Position numbers and translations under genes: made by a program | Source of the DNA: Oscillospiraceae bacterium | GTDB lineage: Bacteria; Bacillota; Clostridia; Oscillospirales; Acutalibacteraceae | Assembly: GCA_015066465.1 (NCBI GenBank) | Contig: SVOI01000003.1 | Span: 1-64,000 of the forward strand | Direction: 5' to 3' | Length of the DNA stretch: 64,000 nucleotides | The notes under the pieces: generated by a model | Told to the model about the DNA's origin: nothing | Databases searched by the model: none | What the model saw: only the letters and a program-made list of their open reading frames with translations | Part shown: positions 34,138 to 42,850 of the stretch, piece after piece | Layout: every line of letters starts with the position of its first letter | How positions within the stretch are numbered: position 1 is the stretch's first letter

Positions 34138-35505
34138 ATGAAAAACTTTAAAAGAATTTTGTCAATAGCTCTCGTTCTTTCGATGCTTCTTTTGAGTTCT
34201 GGTTGTTCGCTCAATTTCTTTTCTACAGATTCACTTCTGAAGCCACCAGCACTTACAGGTAAAAGCGGTGAAGTTCAAGAGGCTTTCAACAAACTGATGA
34301 CTGGTAAAACATTTCAGTTAAAAACACCAGTTAAAGGTGAATATAAATCTGCTTTTGTTCTTTATGATTTAGATAATGACAGTGAAGAAGAAGCGCTTGT
34401 ATTTTATACCGATTCTTCAACAGATACGTCTGTAAGAATTGCTGTTCTTGATTGTGTAAAAAATACTTGGATTCTTATAAACGATATTAAAGGTTCAGGT
34501 AGTGGTGTTTATGATGTTTCATTCCCTGACCTTAATGGTGATCATTCACCAGAAATAGTTGTAGCGTGGACTCTCTTTGATAATAAACTTACAAAGCTAC
34601 TTACCATTTACTGTGTTGAGACTATAAATAACAATCACTTTACAATAGAAACACTCGCAAACGAATATTTTAATTCAAAAGCATACATTGATTTGAATTC
34701 AAATGGTGTTTCTGATTTAATACTCGTTTATCTCGATGATGCAGGCGAGGTTCAGAACTCTTATTTTAGAGCATTTTCGCTTGATAATACAAATACAATA
34801 GTCAAATTCAGTGAGTTGCTGCTTGATTCTTCTATTACGTCAGTTTCAGCAATCAATCACGATTTTATTACTCAAAGTGATGCTGAATACACCAGAGTTT
34901 TTATTGACTGTCTTAAAAGTGATACATCAATTTTCACAGAGGTTATTTCATGGAATTTGACATCCTCCAAAGCTGCACGCGTTATTCAAGACCCTACAAA
35001 AACAACATTAAGAAGTTCAAAGCTTCTTACTCAGGATATTGATAATGATGCTAATTTTGAAATTCCTGTTACTACGAAATTTTTCAGTGATAAAAAAGAA
35101 TCGTCTGTTGTTATTTCTGGTGTTGTTTATAATTTTACAATGCTCGAGTGGTTGAATTTAACAGGGGATAAAAGTGATGAGGAATTAAGAACCTTTTATA
35201 ATCCTGTTCACTCATATCTTCTCAGTTTTCCTTGGGGCGATAACGTAACAGTTAAGTTTGATAAAATTGAAAACCAAACAAATTTCTGTATCTGGAATGC
35301 TTCAACAAATGAGATTGAAGATATATTATTTTCTATAAAATTTATTGAAAAACAAGCGGTTACAAAAGAAGCAAACGAATTTTATGATGATAATTTCATT
35401 TTAGAATCGACTAACGAAGGGGATTTTGTTTTTGAAATTACCCCTTACGGCGAAAGTTTTGGTATAACCGACGAAATGATAAAATCTACGTTTATTATGA
35501 TTTAG
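34138..35505 (+). CDS. Lipoprotein with FG-GAP/VCBS-like repeats
   Basis: 455 residues starting MKNFKRILSIALVLSMLLLSSGC, a lipoprotein signal with lipobox SSGC, so it is extracytoplasmic. Repeated Asp/Asn-rich calcium-type loops (LYDLDNDSEEEALVF; FPDLNGDHSPEIVVAW; YIDLNSNGVSDLILVY; TQDIDNDANFEIPVT) point to a FG-GAP/VCBS-like beta-propeller. It lies 1 bp after cdaR and just before a response regulator/kinase pair, so it may act as a surface sensor or accessory protein. No enzymatic motif is seen. The frame also opens earlier at 34120; ATG 34138 matches the signal peptide. Confidence 0.82.
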   Translation: MKNFKRILSIALVLSMLLLSSGCSLNFFSTDSLLKPPALTGKSGEVQEAFNKLMTGKTFQLKTPVKGEYKSAFVLYDLDNDSEEEALVFYTDSSTDTSVRIAVLDCVKNTWILINDIKGSGSGVYDVSFPDLNGDHSPEIVVAWTLFDNKLTKLLTIYCVETINNNHFTIETLANEYFNSKAYIDLNSNGVSDLILVYLDDAGEVQNSYFRAFSLDNTNTIVKFSELLLDSSITSVSAINHDFITQSDAEYTRVFIDCLKSDTSIFTEVISWNLTSSKAARVIQDPTKTTLRSSKLLTQDIDNDANFEIPVTTKFFSDKKESSVVISGVVYNFTMLEWLNLTGDKSDEELRTFYNPVHSYLLSFPWGDNVTVKFDKIENQTNFCIWNASTNEIEDILFSIKFIEKQAVTKEANEFYDDNFILESTNEGDFVFEITPYGESFGITDEMIKSTFIMI

Positions 35506-35520
35506 TAGGTGAGAAAAATT

Positions 35521-36222
35521 ATGAAAAAAGTTTTAATTGCAGAGGATGAGGCAGCAATAAGAGAGATTATTGCGATTACTCTCCAGAGAGCTGGGTATGA
35601 AGTAACTGAAGCCTGTGATGGTGAACAGGCATTGCTTACATATACAGAACGTCCAAATCAATTTGATGTTGTTCTTCTTGATATTATGATGCCAAATATG
35701 GATGGTCTTGAGGTATGTAAAAGACTCAGAAAAATCAGTAGCACTGTTGGAATTATAATGCTTACTGCAAAAACACAGGAGATGGACAAGGTTTCAGGTC
35801 TCCTTATGGGTGCAGACGATTATATTACAAAGCCTTTTTCTCCATCAGAATTAATGGCTCGTGTTGACAGTGTTTACAGACGTGTTGCTATGAACTCTAA
35901 CCAGAATACCCAACAAGTTCCAACCGATAAAATTTCAATTCCACCATTTGAACTCAATTTAAGAAACAGAGCACTCTATAAAAATTCTGAGCAAATTGAG
36001 TTGACACAGGTAGAATTTCAAATTATGGAATATTTCTTCTCAAATCCTGGTAAAGCTTTAAGCAGAACGGATATTTTAAAGCACGTATGGGGCGAATCAT
36101 ATTACGGCGATGAAAAAGTAGTTGATGTTAATATGCGCCGTTTAAGAATGAAAATTGAAGATGAACCTTCGATACCTAAACATCTTGTTACAGTATGGGG
36201 AATGGGATATAAGTGGAATTAA
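35521..36222 (+). CDS. OmpR/PhoB-family response regulator
   Basis: 233-residue two-domain regulator. The receiver domain has the acidic pair E8-D9, phospho-acceptor D54 (VVLLDIMMPNMDG), T in MLTAKTQ and K in DDYITKPFSP. The C-terminal winged helix spans FELNLRNRALYKN to VWGMGYKW. ATG 35521 follows GGTGAG. Its end overlaps the kinase gene by 10 bp. Target genes unknown; the position suggests an envelope-related signal. Confidence 0.95.
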   Translation: MKKVLIAEDEAAIREIIAITLQRAGYEVTEACDGEQALLTYTERPNQFDVVLLDIMMPNMDGLEVCKRLRKISSTVGIIMLTAKTQEMDKVSGLLMGADDYITKPFSPSELMARVDSVYRRVAMNSNQNTQQVPTDKISIPPFELNLRNRALYKNSEQIELTQVEFQIMEYFFSNPGKALSRTDILKHVWGESYYGDEKVVDVNMRRLRMKIEDEPSIPKHLVTVWGMGYKWN

Positions 36223-37736
36223 TTCGTGAAAAATTTGAACGTGTAAAAACTTTTTTGCAACCAAAAGGTATTACAAAACGTTGGATTACCAGTACACTTT
36301 TAGTTACAGCAATTGTTTTATTTATAATTCTCGCTGTATGTATATTTGCAGTTGCGGGTTATTACAATAGTTACGCTTCAAATACTTTATACAGTTATGC
36401 AAATGATAGCGTTATAACCTTTTTCTCTCCATATTTAGATGGTACTGATGAAGCTTTTCAGGAAAAATCTATGGAATTCGTTGAAAACTTTACAGATAAA
36501 TCCAAGGTTGAGGTTGTGGTTATAGATAAGCACGGTGCCGTCTGTGTTTCTTCTTCTGGTTTTAAAGGGCAGGATACACTCGAAAATATGGAAGATGTGC
36601 ATAATGCTATGAAATCCAAAACTGGTATCAGCAGATGGAAGGGATTTAACTCAAATGGCGAGCATATTATGAGTGTTGCTATGGTTTTTCCTACATCTGA
36701 CGGTAATTTCAAGGGTGCAGTTCGTTTTATAACGTCATTGAAAGCGATAGATGCACAGATTTACACGTTTATTGCAATAGTTGTTTTAATATATATTATT
36801 GCTTTGGGATTTGTTACTTTTTCAGGTTCTTTCTTTGTCAGAACAATCGTTGTTCCAGTTAGAAAAATCAATGATGTTACCAAGGCGTTTACACAAGGTA
36901 ATATTGATGCAAGAATTGAACTTCAAGGCGACGAAAGAGACGAAATCAACGAATTGGCAGATTCAGTAAATAATATGTTGAATGAGGTATCTGCTACCGA
37001 TAAAATTAAAAATGACTTTATAACAACAGTTTCTCACGAGTTGAGAACACCACTTACTGCAATAAAAGGGTGGGGCGAGATGCTTCGTGAGTTAGGTCCA
37101 GATGATATTGAGCTTACTAAACGCGGTACAGATATTATCATAAGCGAATCTGAACGCCTTTCACAATTAGTTGAAGAGCTTCTTAATTTCTCACGACTTC
37201 AAAATGGAACGCTTTCTTTGCGACTTGAAAAAATTGACGTTTTAGCTGAACTTGATGAAACAATATTTGTTTTTAAAGAACGCTCAAAGCGTGATGGTAT
37301 TGAACTCACTTATTCAGCACCAGATTTACCAGCACCAATGATGGCTGACCCTAATAGAATAAAGCAAGTTTTTGTTAATATACTTGATAACGCTTTTAAA
37401 TATACTGAGCAAGGCGGAATGGTAAGTGTTGAGGCTTTCATTGATGGTGAAAGATTAATAATTCAGGTTCTTGATACTGGTTGTGGTATCGCTCAGGAAG
37501 ATTTACCGAATGTTAAAATGAAGTTTTATAAAGCAAACATTCAGGTGCGTGGTTCTGGTATAGGACTTGCTGTTGTAGATGAGCTTGTTAAAATGCATAA
37601 TGGTACACTCGATATTCAGAGTAAATTAGGTATCGGTACAACAGTAACAATTATTTTGCCGATTGAAGAAGTGAAAATTGACGAAAGTATTAATCTTATT
37701 AACGATATTATAGGAGACGATTTGTCAGATGTCTGA
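36213..37736 (+). CDS. Membrane sensor histidine kinase
   Basis: 507 residues. TM1 is about 26-50, an extracellular sensor of ~130 residues follows, TM2 is about 184-207, then a HAMP domain. The HisKA domain holds phospho-acceptor H275 (TTVSHELRTPLTAIKGW). The HATPase domain has N box NILDNAFKYTEQGG, G1 DTGCGIAQED, and G2 RGSGIGLAVVDEL. GTG start inside the end of the response regulator gene. The kinase follows a surface lipoprotein and CdaR, so it probably senses a cell-envelope state. Overlaps the next gene by 8 bp. Confidence 0.95.
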   Translation: MELIREKFERVKTFLQPKGITKRWITSTLLVTAIVLFIILAVCIFAVAGYYNSYASNTLYSYANDSVITFFSPYLDGTDEAFQEKSMEFVENFTDKSKVEVVVIDKHGAVCVSSSGFKGQDTLENMEDVHNAMKSKTGISRWKGFNSNGEHIMSVAMVFPTSDGNFKGAVRFITSLKAIDAQIYTFIAIVVLIYIIALGFVTFSGSFFVRTIVVPVRKINDVTKAFTQGNIDARIELQGDERDEINELADSVNNMLNEVSATDKIKNDFITTVSHELRTPLTAIKGWGEMLRELGPDDIELTKRGTDIIISESERLSQLVEELLNFSRLQNGTLSLRLEKIDVLAELDETIFVFKERSKRDGIELTYSAPDLPAPMMADPNRIKQVFVNILDNAFKYTEQGGMVSVEAFIDGERLIIQVLDTGCGIAQEDLPNVKMKFYKANIQVRGSGIGLAVVDELVKMHNGTLDIQSKLGIGTTVTIILPIEEVKIDESINLINDIIGDDLSDV

Positions 37737-38739
37737 AAATAAAGAAAAGAAAGTTTCAATAGGCGGTCAGGCACTCATTGAGGGCATTATGATGCAGGGA
37801 CCAAAAGGTGCCGCTATGTCTGTGCGTTTGCCAAGTGGCGAAATTGAAACTGAAATGTTAGAAGTAAAAAAGTTAAAAGATAAATTCAAGCCAGCAGGCT
37901 GGCCACTTATTCGTGGAATTGTCAATATGGTTGAGTCTTTGACTTTTGGATTTAAGTGTATTGAAAAATCTGCTGAAAAAGCAGGGCTTGATGATGAGAG
38001 CATTAAGGAAGAAGATATGTCAAAGCTTGACAAATGGCTTTCAGACCATTTCGGTCCGAAAATGATTGCAGTAATTTCTGGTATTGCTATGGTTTTAGGT
38101 TTTGGTCTTTCATTTCTTTTGTTTGTTTATCTTCCAACATTTTTAGTAGATGTAGTAGATAAATATCTTTTTAAAGATGCACTTTCTAATCTTCATCCGC
38201 TTTTTGAAGGTATTTTAAGAATGATTATTTTCGTTCTTTATTTCTATTTTGTTTCATTAATGCCAGATATAAAGCGTGTGTTTATGTATCACGGTGCAGA
38301 GCATAAAAGTATTTTCTGTTATGAAGCAGGTTTAGAATTAACTGTTGAAAATGTAAAAAAACAATCACGCTTCCATCCACGTTGCGGAACAAGTTTTATT
38401 TTTGTTGTTCTTATTATCAGTATTTTTATTTCATCAGTACTTGTAGTGCTTTTTCCTGCTATTGATGATATAAGACCATTGTGGATTGCAATTAAATTAC
38501 TTATTGTTCCATTAACCGTGGCTTTAAGCTATGAGTTTATTAAATATGCTGGTTGTCACGATAATGTTTTTGTAAAAATTCTTTCTTTCCCTGGTCTTAT
38601 GATGCAAAGAATTTCTACAAAAGAGCCAACAGACGATATTATAGAGGTTGGTATTGCTTCTATTAAAGCAGTTTTACCCGAATACTCGGATTCTCAGGAA
38701 GTAGAAGCTTCTGAGCAAAATACGGAGGAAAACTCTTGA
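37729..38739 (+). CDS. yqhQ: DUF1385 membrane protein (YqhQ)
   Basis: 336-residue DUF1385 protein with the family start IGGQALIEGIMMQGPKGAAM and the segment RGIVNMVESLTFGFK. Four hydrophobic helices follow from residue ~105, along with YHGAEHKSIFCYEAGLELTVENV and the FHPRCGTSFIF motif with its conserved Cys. In Clostridia it usually lies before prmC and prfA. Function is not established; the conserved H, E and C residues hint at metal binding. It overlaps the kinase gene upstream and prmC downstream. Confidence 0.93.
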   Translation: MSENKEKKVSIGGQALIEGIMMQGPKGAAMSVRLPSGEIETEMLEVKKLKDKFKPAGWPLIRGIVNMVESLTFGFKCIEKSAEKAGLDDESIKEEDMSKLDKWLSDHFGPKMIAVISGIAMVLGFGLSFLLFVYLPTFLVDVVDKYLFKDALSNLHPLFEGILRMIIFVLYFYFVSLMPDIKRVFMYHGAEHKSIFCYEAGLELTVENVKKQSRFHPRCGTSFIFVVLIISIFISSVLVVLFPAIDDIRPLWIAIKLLIVPLTVALSYEFIKYAGCHDNVFVKILSFPGLMMQRISTKEPTDDIIEVGIASIKAVLPEYSDSQEVEASEQNTEENS

Positions 38740-39578
38740 ATTTATTTACCTTTTACAGAAACTCAATAAAAACACTTTCAGTTGCCGGGTGCGATAGCCC
38801 TGAATTTGACGTTCAGCAGTTATTTGATTTTTGTCTTAAAATAAACAAAACTCAACTTCTTTTAAGAGCAAATGAAAGTATTGAAAATTTAGATATAAGT
38901 TTCTTTAATGAATGTTTAGAAAAACGAAAGAACAGAATACCACTTCAATATATAATAGGTGAATGGGGATTTTATAAATATAATTTTAAGGTTGGTGAGG
39001 GTGTTTTAATTCCAAGACCCGAAACCGAGCTTATTCCAGAATATATATATTCAAAATTCCAGAAAGAACCCCCGAAGGTTGTTTATGATATTTGCACGGG
39101 TACGGGTTGTATTGGTATAACTATTGCAAAGCTTTTTCCGACTTGTAAGGTTTTTTGCGTTGATGTTTCAGATACTGCAATAAAATATGCAACACTCAAT
39201 AAAGAGAAGCTTTGTGCTGATAATGTCACGGTATTAAAGAAAGATATGTTAGACCCAACTTCACCAATCGGTCTACCTTTTGCAGATATTATTATTTCAA
39301 ATCCACCATATATAAAAAGCTCTGAGATACCAACACTTCAACAAGAAGTGCAGTTTGAACCAGAATTAGCACTTGATGGTGGCGAAGATGGTCTGATGTT
39401 TTACAGAGCATTAAAAGATAACTGGTTCCCGTTTCTTAATACAAACGGCTTAATGGTTTTAGAATGTGGCGAAAATCAAGCCAAAGATATTTTAGAAATG
39501 TTTTTAGAAACAGCAAAAGGTGCTAAATTTATAAAAGACGGGCAAGATATAGATAGAATTGTAGTATTAAAAAAATAA
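38736..39578 (+). CDS. prmC: Release factor N5-glutamine methyltransferase
   Basis: 280-residue PrmC/HemK that methylates the GGQ glutamine of RF1 and RF2. A helical N-terminal domain binds the factor. The SAM site is VYDICTGTGCIGITIAKLF, and the catalytic motif is IIISNPPYIKSSEIPTLQ. TTG start with GGAGG 9 nt upstream, overlapping the DUF1385 stop by 4 bp. prfA itself is not next to it here. Confidence 0.95.
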   Translation: MNLFTFYRNSIKTLSVAGCDSPEFDVQQLFDFCLKINKTQLLLRANESIENLDISFFNECLEKRKNRIPLQYIIGEWGFYKYNFKVGEGVLIPRPETELIPEYIYSKFQKEPPKVVYDICTGTGCIGITIAKLFPTCKVFCVDVSDTAIKYATLNKEKLCADNVTVLKKDMLDPTSPIGLPFADIIISNPPYIKSSEIPTLQQEVQFEPELALDGGEDGLMFYRALKDNWFPFLNTNGLMVLECGENQAKDILEMFLETAKGAKFIKDGQDIDRIVVLKK

Positions 39579-39591
39579 TTGGAGTAAACAA

Positions 39592-40263
39592 ATGATTAGT
39601 GTTATTAGGCAAGTTATTTCTGGTCAGACAGATTTTATTTATTTAATAATTTCTTTGGGTGCTATGGCGTTCGTAGTGTTTTGTACATTACCATTACACG
39701 AATTTGCTCACGCTTTTACAGCCGTAAAGTTAGGTGATGATACCCCAAGACTTTCTGGCAGACTCACAATAAATCCTATGGCGCATATAAGCCCTATGGG
39801 TGCTTTGATGATTTTCTTATTTGGTTTTGGTTATGCAAAGCCAGTGCCAGTAAGAATGAGGCATTTTAAAAATCCAAAAAGAGATATGGCAATAGTTGCT
39901 TTAGCAGGTCCATTGTGTAACATTTTACAAGCGTTTGTATATATGTTCTTATTCTGTGCAATTTCATCTGTTAATACTACTAATATGGGGATTGCATATA
40001 TAGCGTTTTTCTTTTATTATGCCGCACAAGTAAACGTTAGTCTCGGCGTGTTTAACTTGTTACCAATTCCACCACTTGATGGCTCAAGACTTGCTACTGC
40101 ACTTTTACCAGCAAAGTATTATTTTAAAATAATGCAATATGAAAGATATATTATGATTGGACTTTTCGTGTTACTCTTTACAGGTATTTTATCAACTCCT
40201 TTAAGTTATCTTTCAATGCTTATATCAAATCTTATTTTTAAAATTACCAGTCTTCCGTTTTAA
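39592..40263 (+). CDS. Site-2 protease family (M50) membrane metallopeptidase
   Basis: 223 residues with five or six hydrophobic helices. The zinc motif HEFAH lies in the first helix (LPLHEFAHAFTAVKLGDDTPRLSGRLTINPMAHISP), and the third ligand lies in FNLLPIPPLDGSRL. This is the compact YwhC-like group without PDZ or CBS domains. Intramembrane cleavage of an unknown membrane substrate is expected; the anti-sigma factor at 18906 is only a speculative candidate. Starts 13 bp after prmC. Confidence 0.92.
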   Translation: MISVIRQVISGQTDFIYLIISLGAMAFVVFCTLPLHEFAHAFTAVKLGDDTPRLSGRLTINPMAHISPMGALMIFLFGFGYAKPVPVRMRHFKNPKRDMAIVALAGPLCNILQAFVYMFLFCAISSVNTTNMGIAYIAFFFYYAAQVNVSLGVFNLLPIPPLDGSRLATALLPAKYYFKIMQYERYIMIGLFVLLFTGILSTPLSYLSMLISNLIFKITSLPF

Positions 40264-40272
40264 AGGTGAATT

Positions 40273-40992
40273 ATGGAAAAATTATCTTATAAATTAGAAG
40301 TGTTTGAAGGTCCAATGGACTTGCTTTTACACTTAATCACAAAACATAAATTAGATATTTACGACATTCCTATTGTTGAACTTGTTGACCAGTACACGTC
40401 TTATGTCCGTGCTATGCAGGAAGAGGATATGGATGTTGCAAGTGAATTTTTAGAAATGGCTGCAAGACTTGTTTATATTAAAACAGTTTCGCTTTTACCT
40501 GTTTATGAAGATGCCGAAGAACAGAAAAAATTACTTACGCAAGAGCTTATTGAGTATCAGGAATGTAAACTTTTGGCACAAAAACTTGCTTGTATGACAA
40601 CTGGTTTTGATTATGTTGTAAGATCGGTTCCTGAAGATGTTGAACCAGACCTTACATATAAAAGGTTACACGAGCCATCGGAACTTTTAAAGGCTTATGC
40701 TGCCGTGGTTGGCAAGAAGTTGAGGAAATTACCGCCACCACTTGATTCATTTAAAACAATTGTTGCTAAAAAAATTGTTTCTGTTGGTTCAAAAATTGAA
40801 GCAATTATGAATGTTCTTAAAACTAAAAAGAAACATAAGCTTTTCGATTTTTATAAATCAGCAGAGAGTCGCTCTGATTTGGTAGCTTCATTCTTAGCAA
40901 TATTAGAACTCGCAAAAGATAAATCAATTTATCTTTCAGGCGAAGGTGAAAACATTCAAATTGAACTTTTGGAAGGAAATGAAAACACTTGA
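40273..40992 (+). CDS. scpA: Segregation and condensation protein A
   Basis: 239-residue kleisin subunit of the SMC-ScpAB condensin. N-terminal YKLEVFEGPMDLLLHLITKHKLDIYDIPIVELVDQY binds the SMC neck, and the C-terminal winged helix (VASFLAILELAKDK) binds the SMC cap. It overlaps scpB by 4 bp, which fits stoichiometric production of ScpA and the ScpB dimer. Confidence 0.97.
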   Translation: MEKLSYKLEVFEGPMDLLLHLITKHKLDIYDIPIVELVDQYTSYVRAMQEEDMDVASEFLEMAARLVYIKTVSLLPVYEDAEEQKKLLTQELIEYQECKLLAQKLACMTTGFDYVVRSVPEDVEPDLTYKRLHEPSELLKAYAAVVGKKLRKLPPPLDSFKTIVAKKIVSVGSKIEAIMNVLKTKKKHKLFDFYKSAESRSDLVASFLAILELAKDKSIYLSGEGENIQIELLEGNENT

Positions 40993-41597
40993 TAGAAAAT
41001 AAAATGTTAGCAATTGCAGAAGCAGTTTTATTTGCTGCTGCAGAGCCTATTGAACACACAAGACTCTCTATCGTTTTAGGAACTGATAGTGAAGTAACCT
41101 TAGAAATTTTAGATATTTTAAAAGAGCGTTACGAAAAAGAAGATAGTGGTTTGTGTCTTTTAAAATTAGGTAGCAAATATCAGATTTGCAGTAAAAAAGA
41201 GTACATAAATGAAGTAAGAGCGGTTTTAGATTTAAAGCGTAACTCACCACTTTCTCAGGCTGCTTTTGAGGTTTTGGCAATTATCGCTTATAACCAGCCA
41301 ATTACAAAGCCTTATATTGAACAGATTCGTGGCGTTGACTGTTCAGGTGTTGTTACAACACTTTGTCAGCGTGGTCTTATTGAAGAAAAGGGTAGGTTAG
41401 ACGTACCGGGCAGACCTGTTCTTTATGGTACAACTGACGATTTCCTTCGTTGCTTCTCACTCAGTGCATTATCTGAGCTTGAAGAATTGCCAAACGTAGA
41501 TAAACAAATGCTTATGACAGATATTGATTCAGGTCAGTTATCACTCTTTGATGGTGATTCAGACGAGGAAACAAAAGAAACAGTAACAGCAGAATGA
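40989..41597 (+). CDS. scpB: Segregation and condensation protein B
   Basis: 202 residues with two winged-helix domains: AIAEAVLFAAAEPIEHTRLSIVLG, then SQAAFEVLAIIAYNQPITKPYIEQIRGVDCSGVV and the typical LDVPGRPVLYGTTDDFLRCF. It clamps ScpA in the condensin complex. TTG start overlapping the scpA stop, with GGAAGG upstream. Confidence 0.96.
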   Translation: MIENKMLAIAEAVLFAAAEPIEHTRLSIVLGTDSEVTLEILDILKERYEKEDSGLCLLKLGSKYQICSKKEYINEVRAVLDLKRNSPLSQAAFEVLAIIAYNQPITKPYIEQIRGVDCSGVVTTLCQRGLIEEKGRLDVPGRPVLYGTTDDFLRCFSLSALSELEELPNVDKQMLMTDIDSGQLSLFDGDSDEETKETVTAE

Positions 41598-41630
41598 TTT
41601 AATTAAAAGTATTCTGAAAGGAGGGTTTTG

Positions 41631-42392
41631 GTGACTGCTTTATATATAATTCTCGGAATAATACTGTCCTTTGTTGTTCTTTGCTCTTTTAAAGTTTCAA
41701 TAATTTTAGAAATGACAGATAAAAATAAAGTTACTTTAAAATATCTGTTTTTAAAAATTACGTTATTTGATTCATCAAAGCCCGAAAAAGAAAAAAAGCC
41801 TAAAAAAGAAAAGAAAAAGGCTGAAGAAGTTCCACAAGAACAAGTGGCAGAGAATACAGCACCAACTGAGAATACTACCGATAATAAAGGTAACAACCTG
41901 TTTAAGCAAATTTACATTGAACAGGGCTATGATGGTATTGTAAAAATGCTTGTAGCGGTAAAAGAGTCTTTAGGTTCATTCTTCGGTAAGCTTTATAAAA
42001 CCTTTACAATCAATGAATTTTATTTAACAATGCACGTTACTGGTAGCGATGCTGCTGATACTGCAATTAAATATGGTAAATTATCTTCGTGGCTTTTCCC
42101 GACTTTAGGTAAGGTTGCTTCAACTTGTAAAATGAAAAAATATGACATTGATATAAGTCCTGACTTTTTAGGCGTTAAAAATGAAGCAGATTTATATTTA
42201 GATGTTTCAGTAGTGCCTATAAGAATTACAAATGCTACAATTGTTCTCGCACTTCAATTAGTATTTAAAGTGATATTAAAAATTCTTTTTGCTAATAATA
42301 AGGCAAAAAAGAGTGTTAATATAAATAACAAACCCGAAAACCAAACTGCTGCAGATACTCAAGAGACTCAGCAAGAAGTAATAAATAAGTAA
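41631..42392 (+). CDS. DUF2953 membrane protein
   Basis: About 253 residues: an N-terminal TM helix (LYIILGIILSFVVLCSFKVSI), a very lysine- and glutamate-rich linker (from KPEKEKKPKKE), then the DUF2953 domain (KTFTINEFYLTMHVTGSDAADTAIKYGKLSSWLFP). In spore formers this family (YtfI) sits next to YtfJ/GerW, as here. GTG 41631 is chosen over the adjacent TTG 41628 because GGAGGG ends at 41625. Role unknown, probably sporulation-related by association. Confidence 0.85.
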   Translation: MTALYIILGIILSFVVLCSFKVSIILEMTDKNKVTLKYLFLKITLFDSSKPEKEKKPKKEKKKAEEVPQEQVAENTAPTENTTDNKGNNLFKQIYIEQGYDGIVKMLVAVKESLGSFFGKLYKTFTINEFYLTMHVTGSDAADTAIKYGKLSSWLFPTLGKVASTCKMKKYDIDISPDFLGVKNEADLYLDVSVVPIRITNATIVLALQLVFKVILKILFANNKAKKSVNINNKPENQTAADTQETQQEVINK

Positions 42393-42409
42393 AAAGGATG
42401 GTGTCCAGA

Positions 42410-42802
42410 ATGGAAAAATCAGCAAACTCAATTTTAAAAACAACAATCGAAAAGGTAAGAGATTTAGTAGATGTAAGCACTATTATCGGTGACCCTATTA
42501 ATCTTCCTGATGGTCTTACAATAATCCCTGTTTCAAAGGTTACATACGGCTTTGCTTCAGGCGGTTCAGATTTTCCATCAAAAAACAACGTTGAACTTTT
42601 CGGTGGAGCAGGTGGTGCAGGTATTACAATTAATCCTGTTGCTTTCCTCGTTGTTAAAGATGGTGATGTTACAATCAAACACATTACTGCAAATGACAAC
42701 GCTGTTGAAAGAGCAGTAACAATGGTTCCAGAAATGTTTGACAAGGTTACAAGCTTCGTTTCAAAAAATAAAGAAGCAAAAGCTGATAAAACTGCTGAAT
42801 AA
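42410..42802 (+). CDS. ytfJ: GerW/YtfJ sporulation protein
   Basis: 130-residue GerW-family protein: NLPDGLTIIPVSKVTYGFASGGSDF and GGAGGAGITINPVAFLVVKDGDV are the family hallmarks. In Bacillus it is made in the forespore and affects germination. ATG 42410 with AAAGGATGG upstream is preferred over the ATG at 42398, which overlaps that site. It is one of two sporulation markers in the window, with spoVM. Confidence 0.93.
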   Translation: MEKSANSILKTTIEKVRDLVDVSTIIGDPINLPDGLTIIPVSKVTYGFASGGSDFPSKNNVELFGGAGGAGITINPVAFLVVKDGDVTIKHITANDNAVERAVTMVPEMFDKVTSFVSKNKEAKADKTAE

Positions 42803-42850
42803 TATTATTTAAAATAAATCATCTGCATATAATTTTTTGGGTGATTTATT

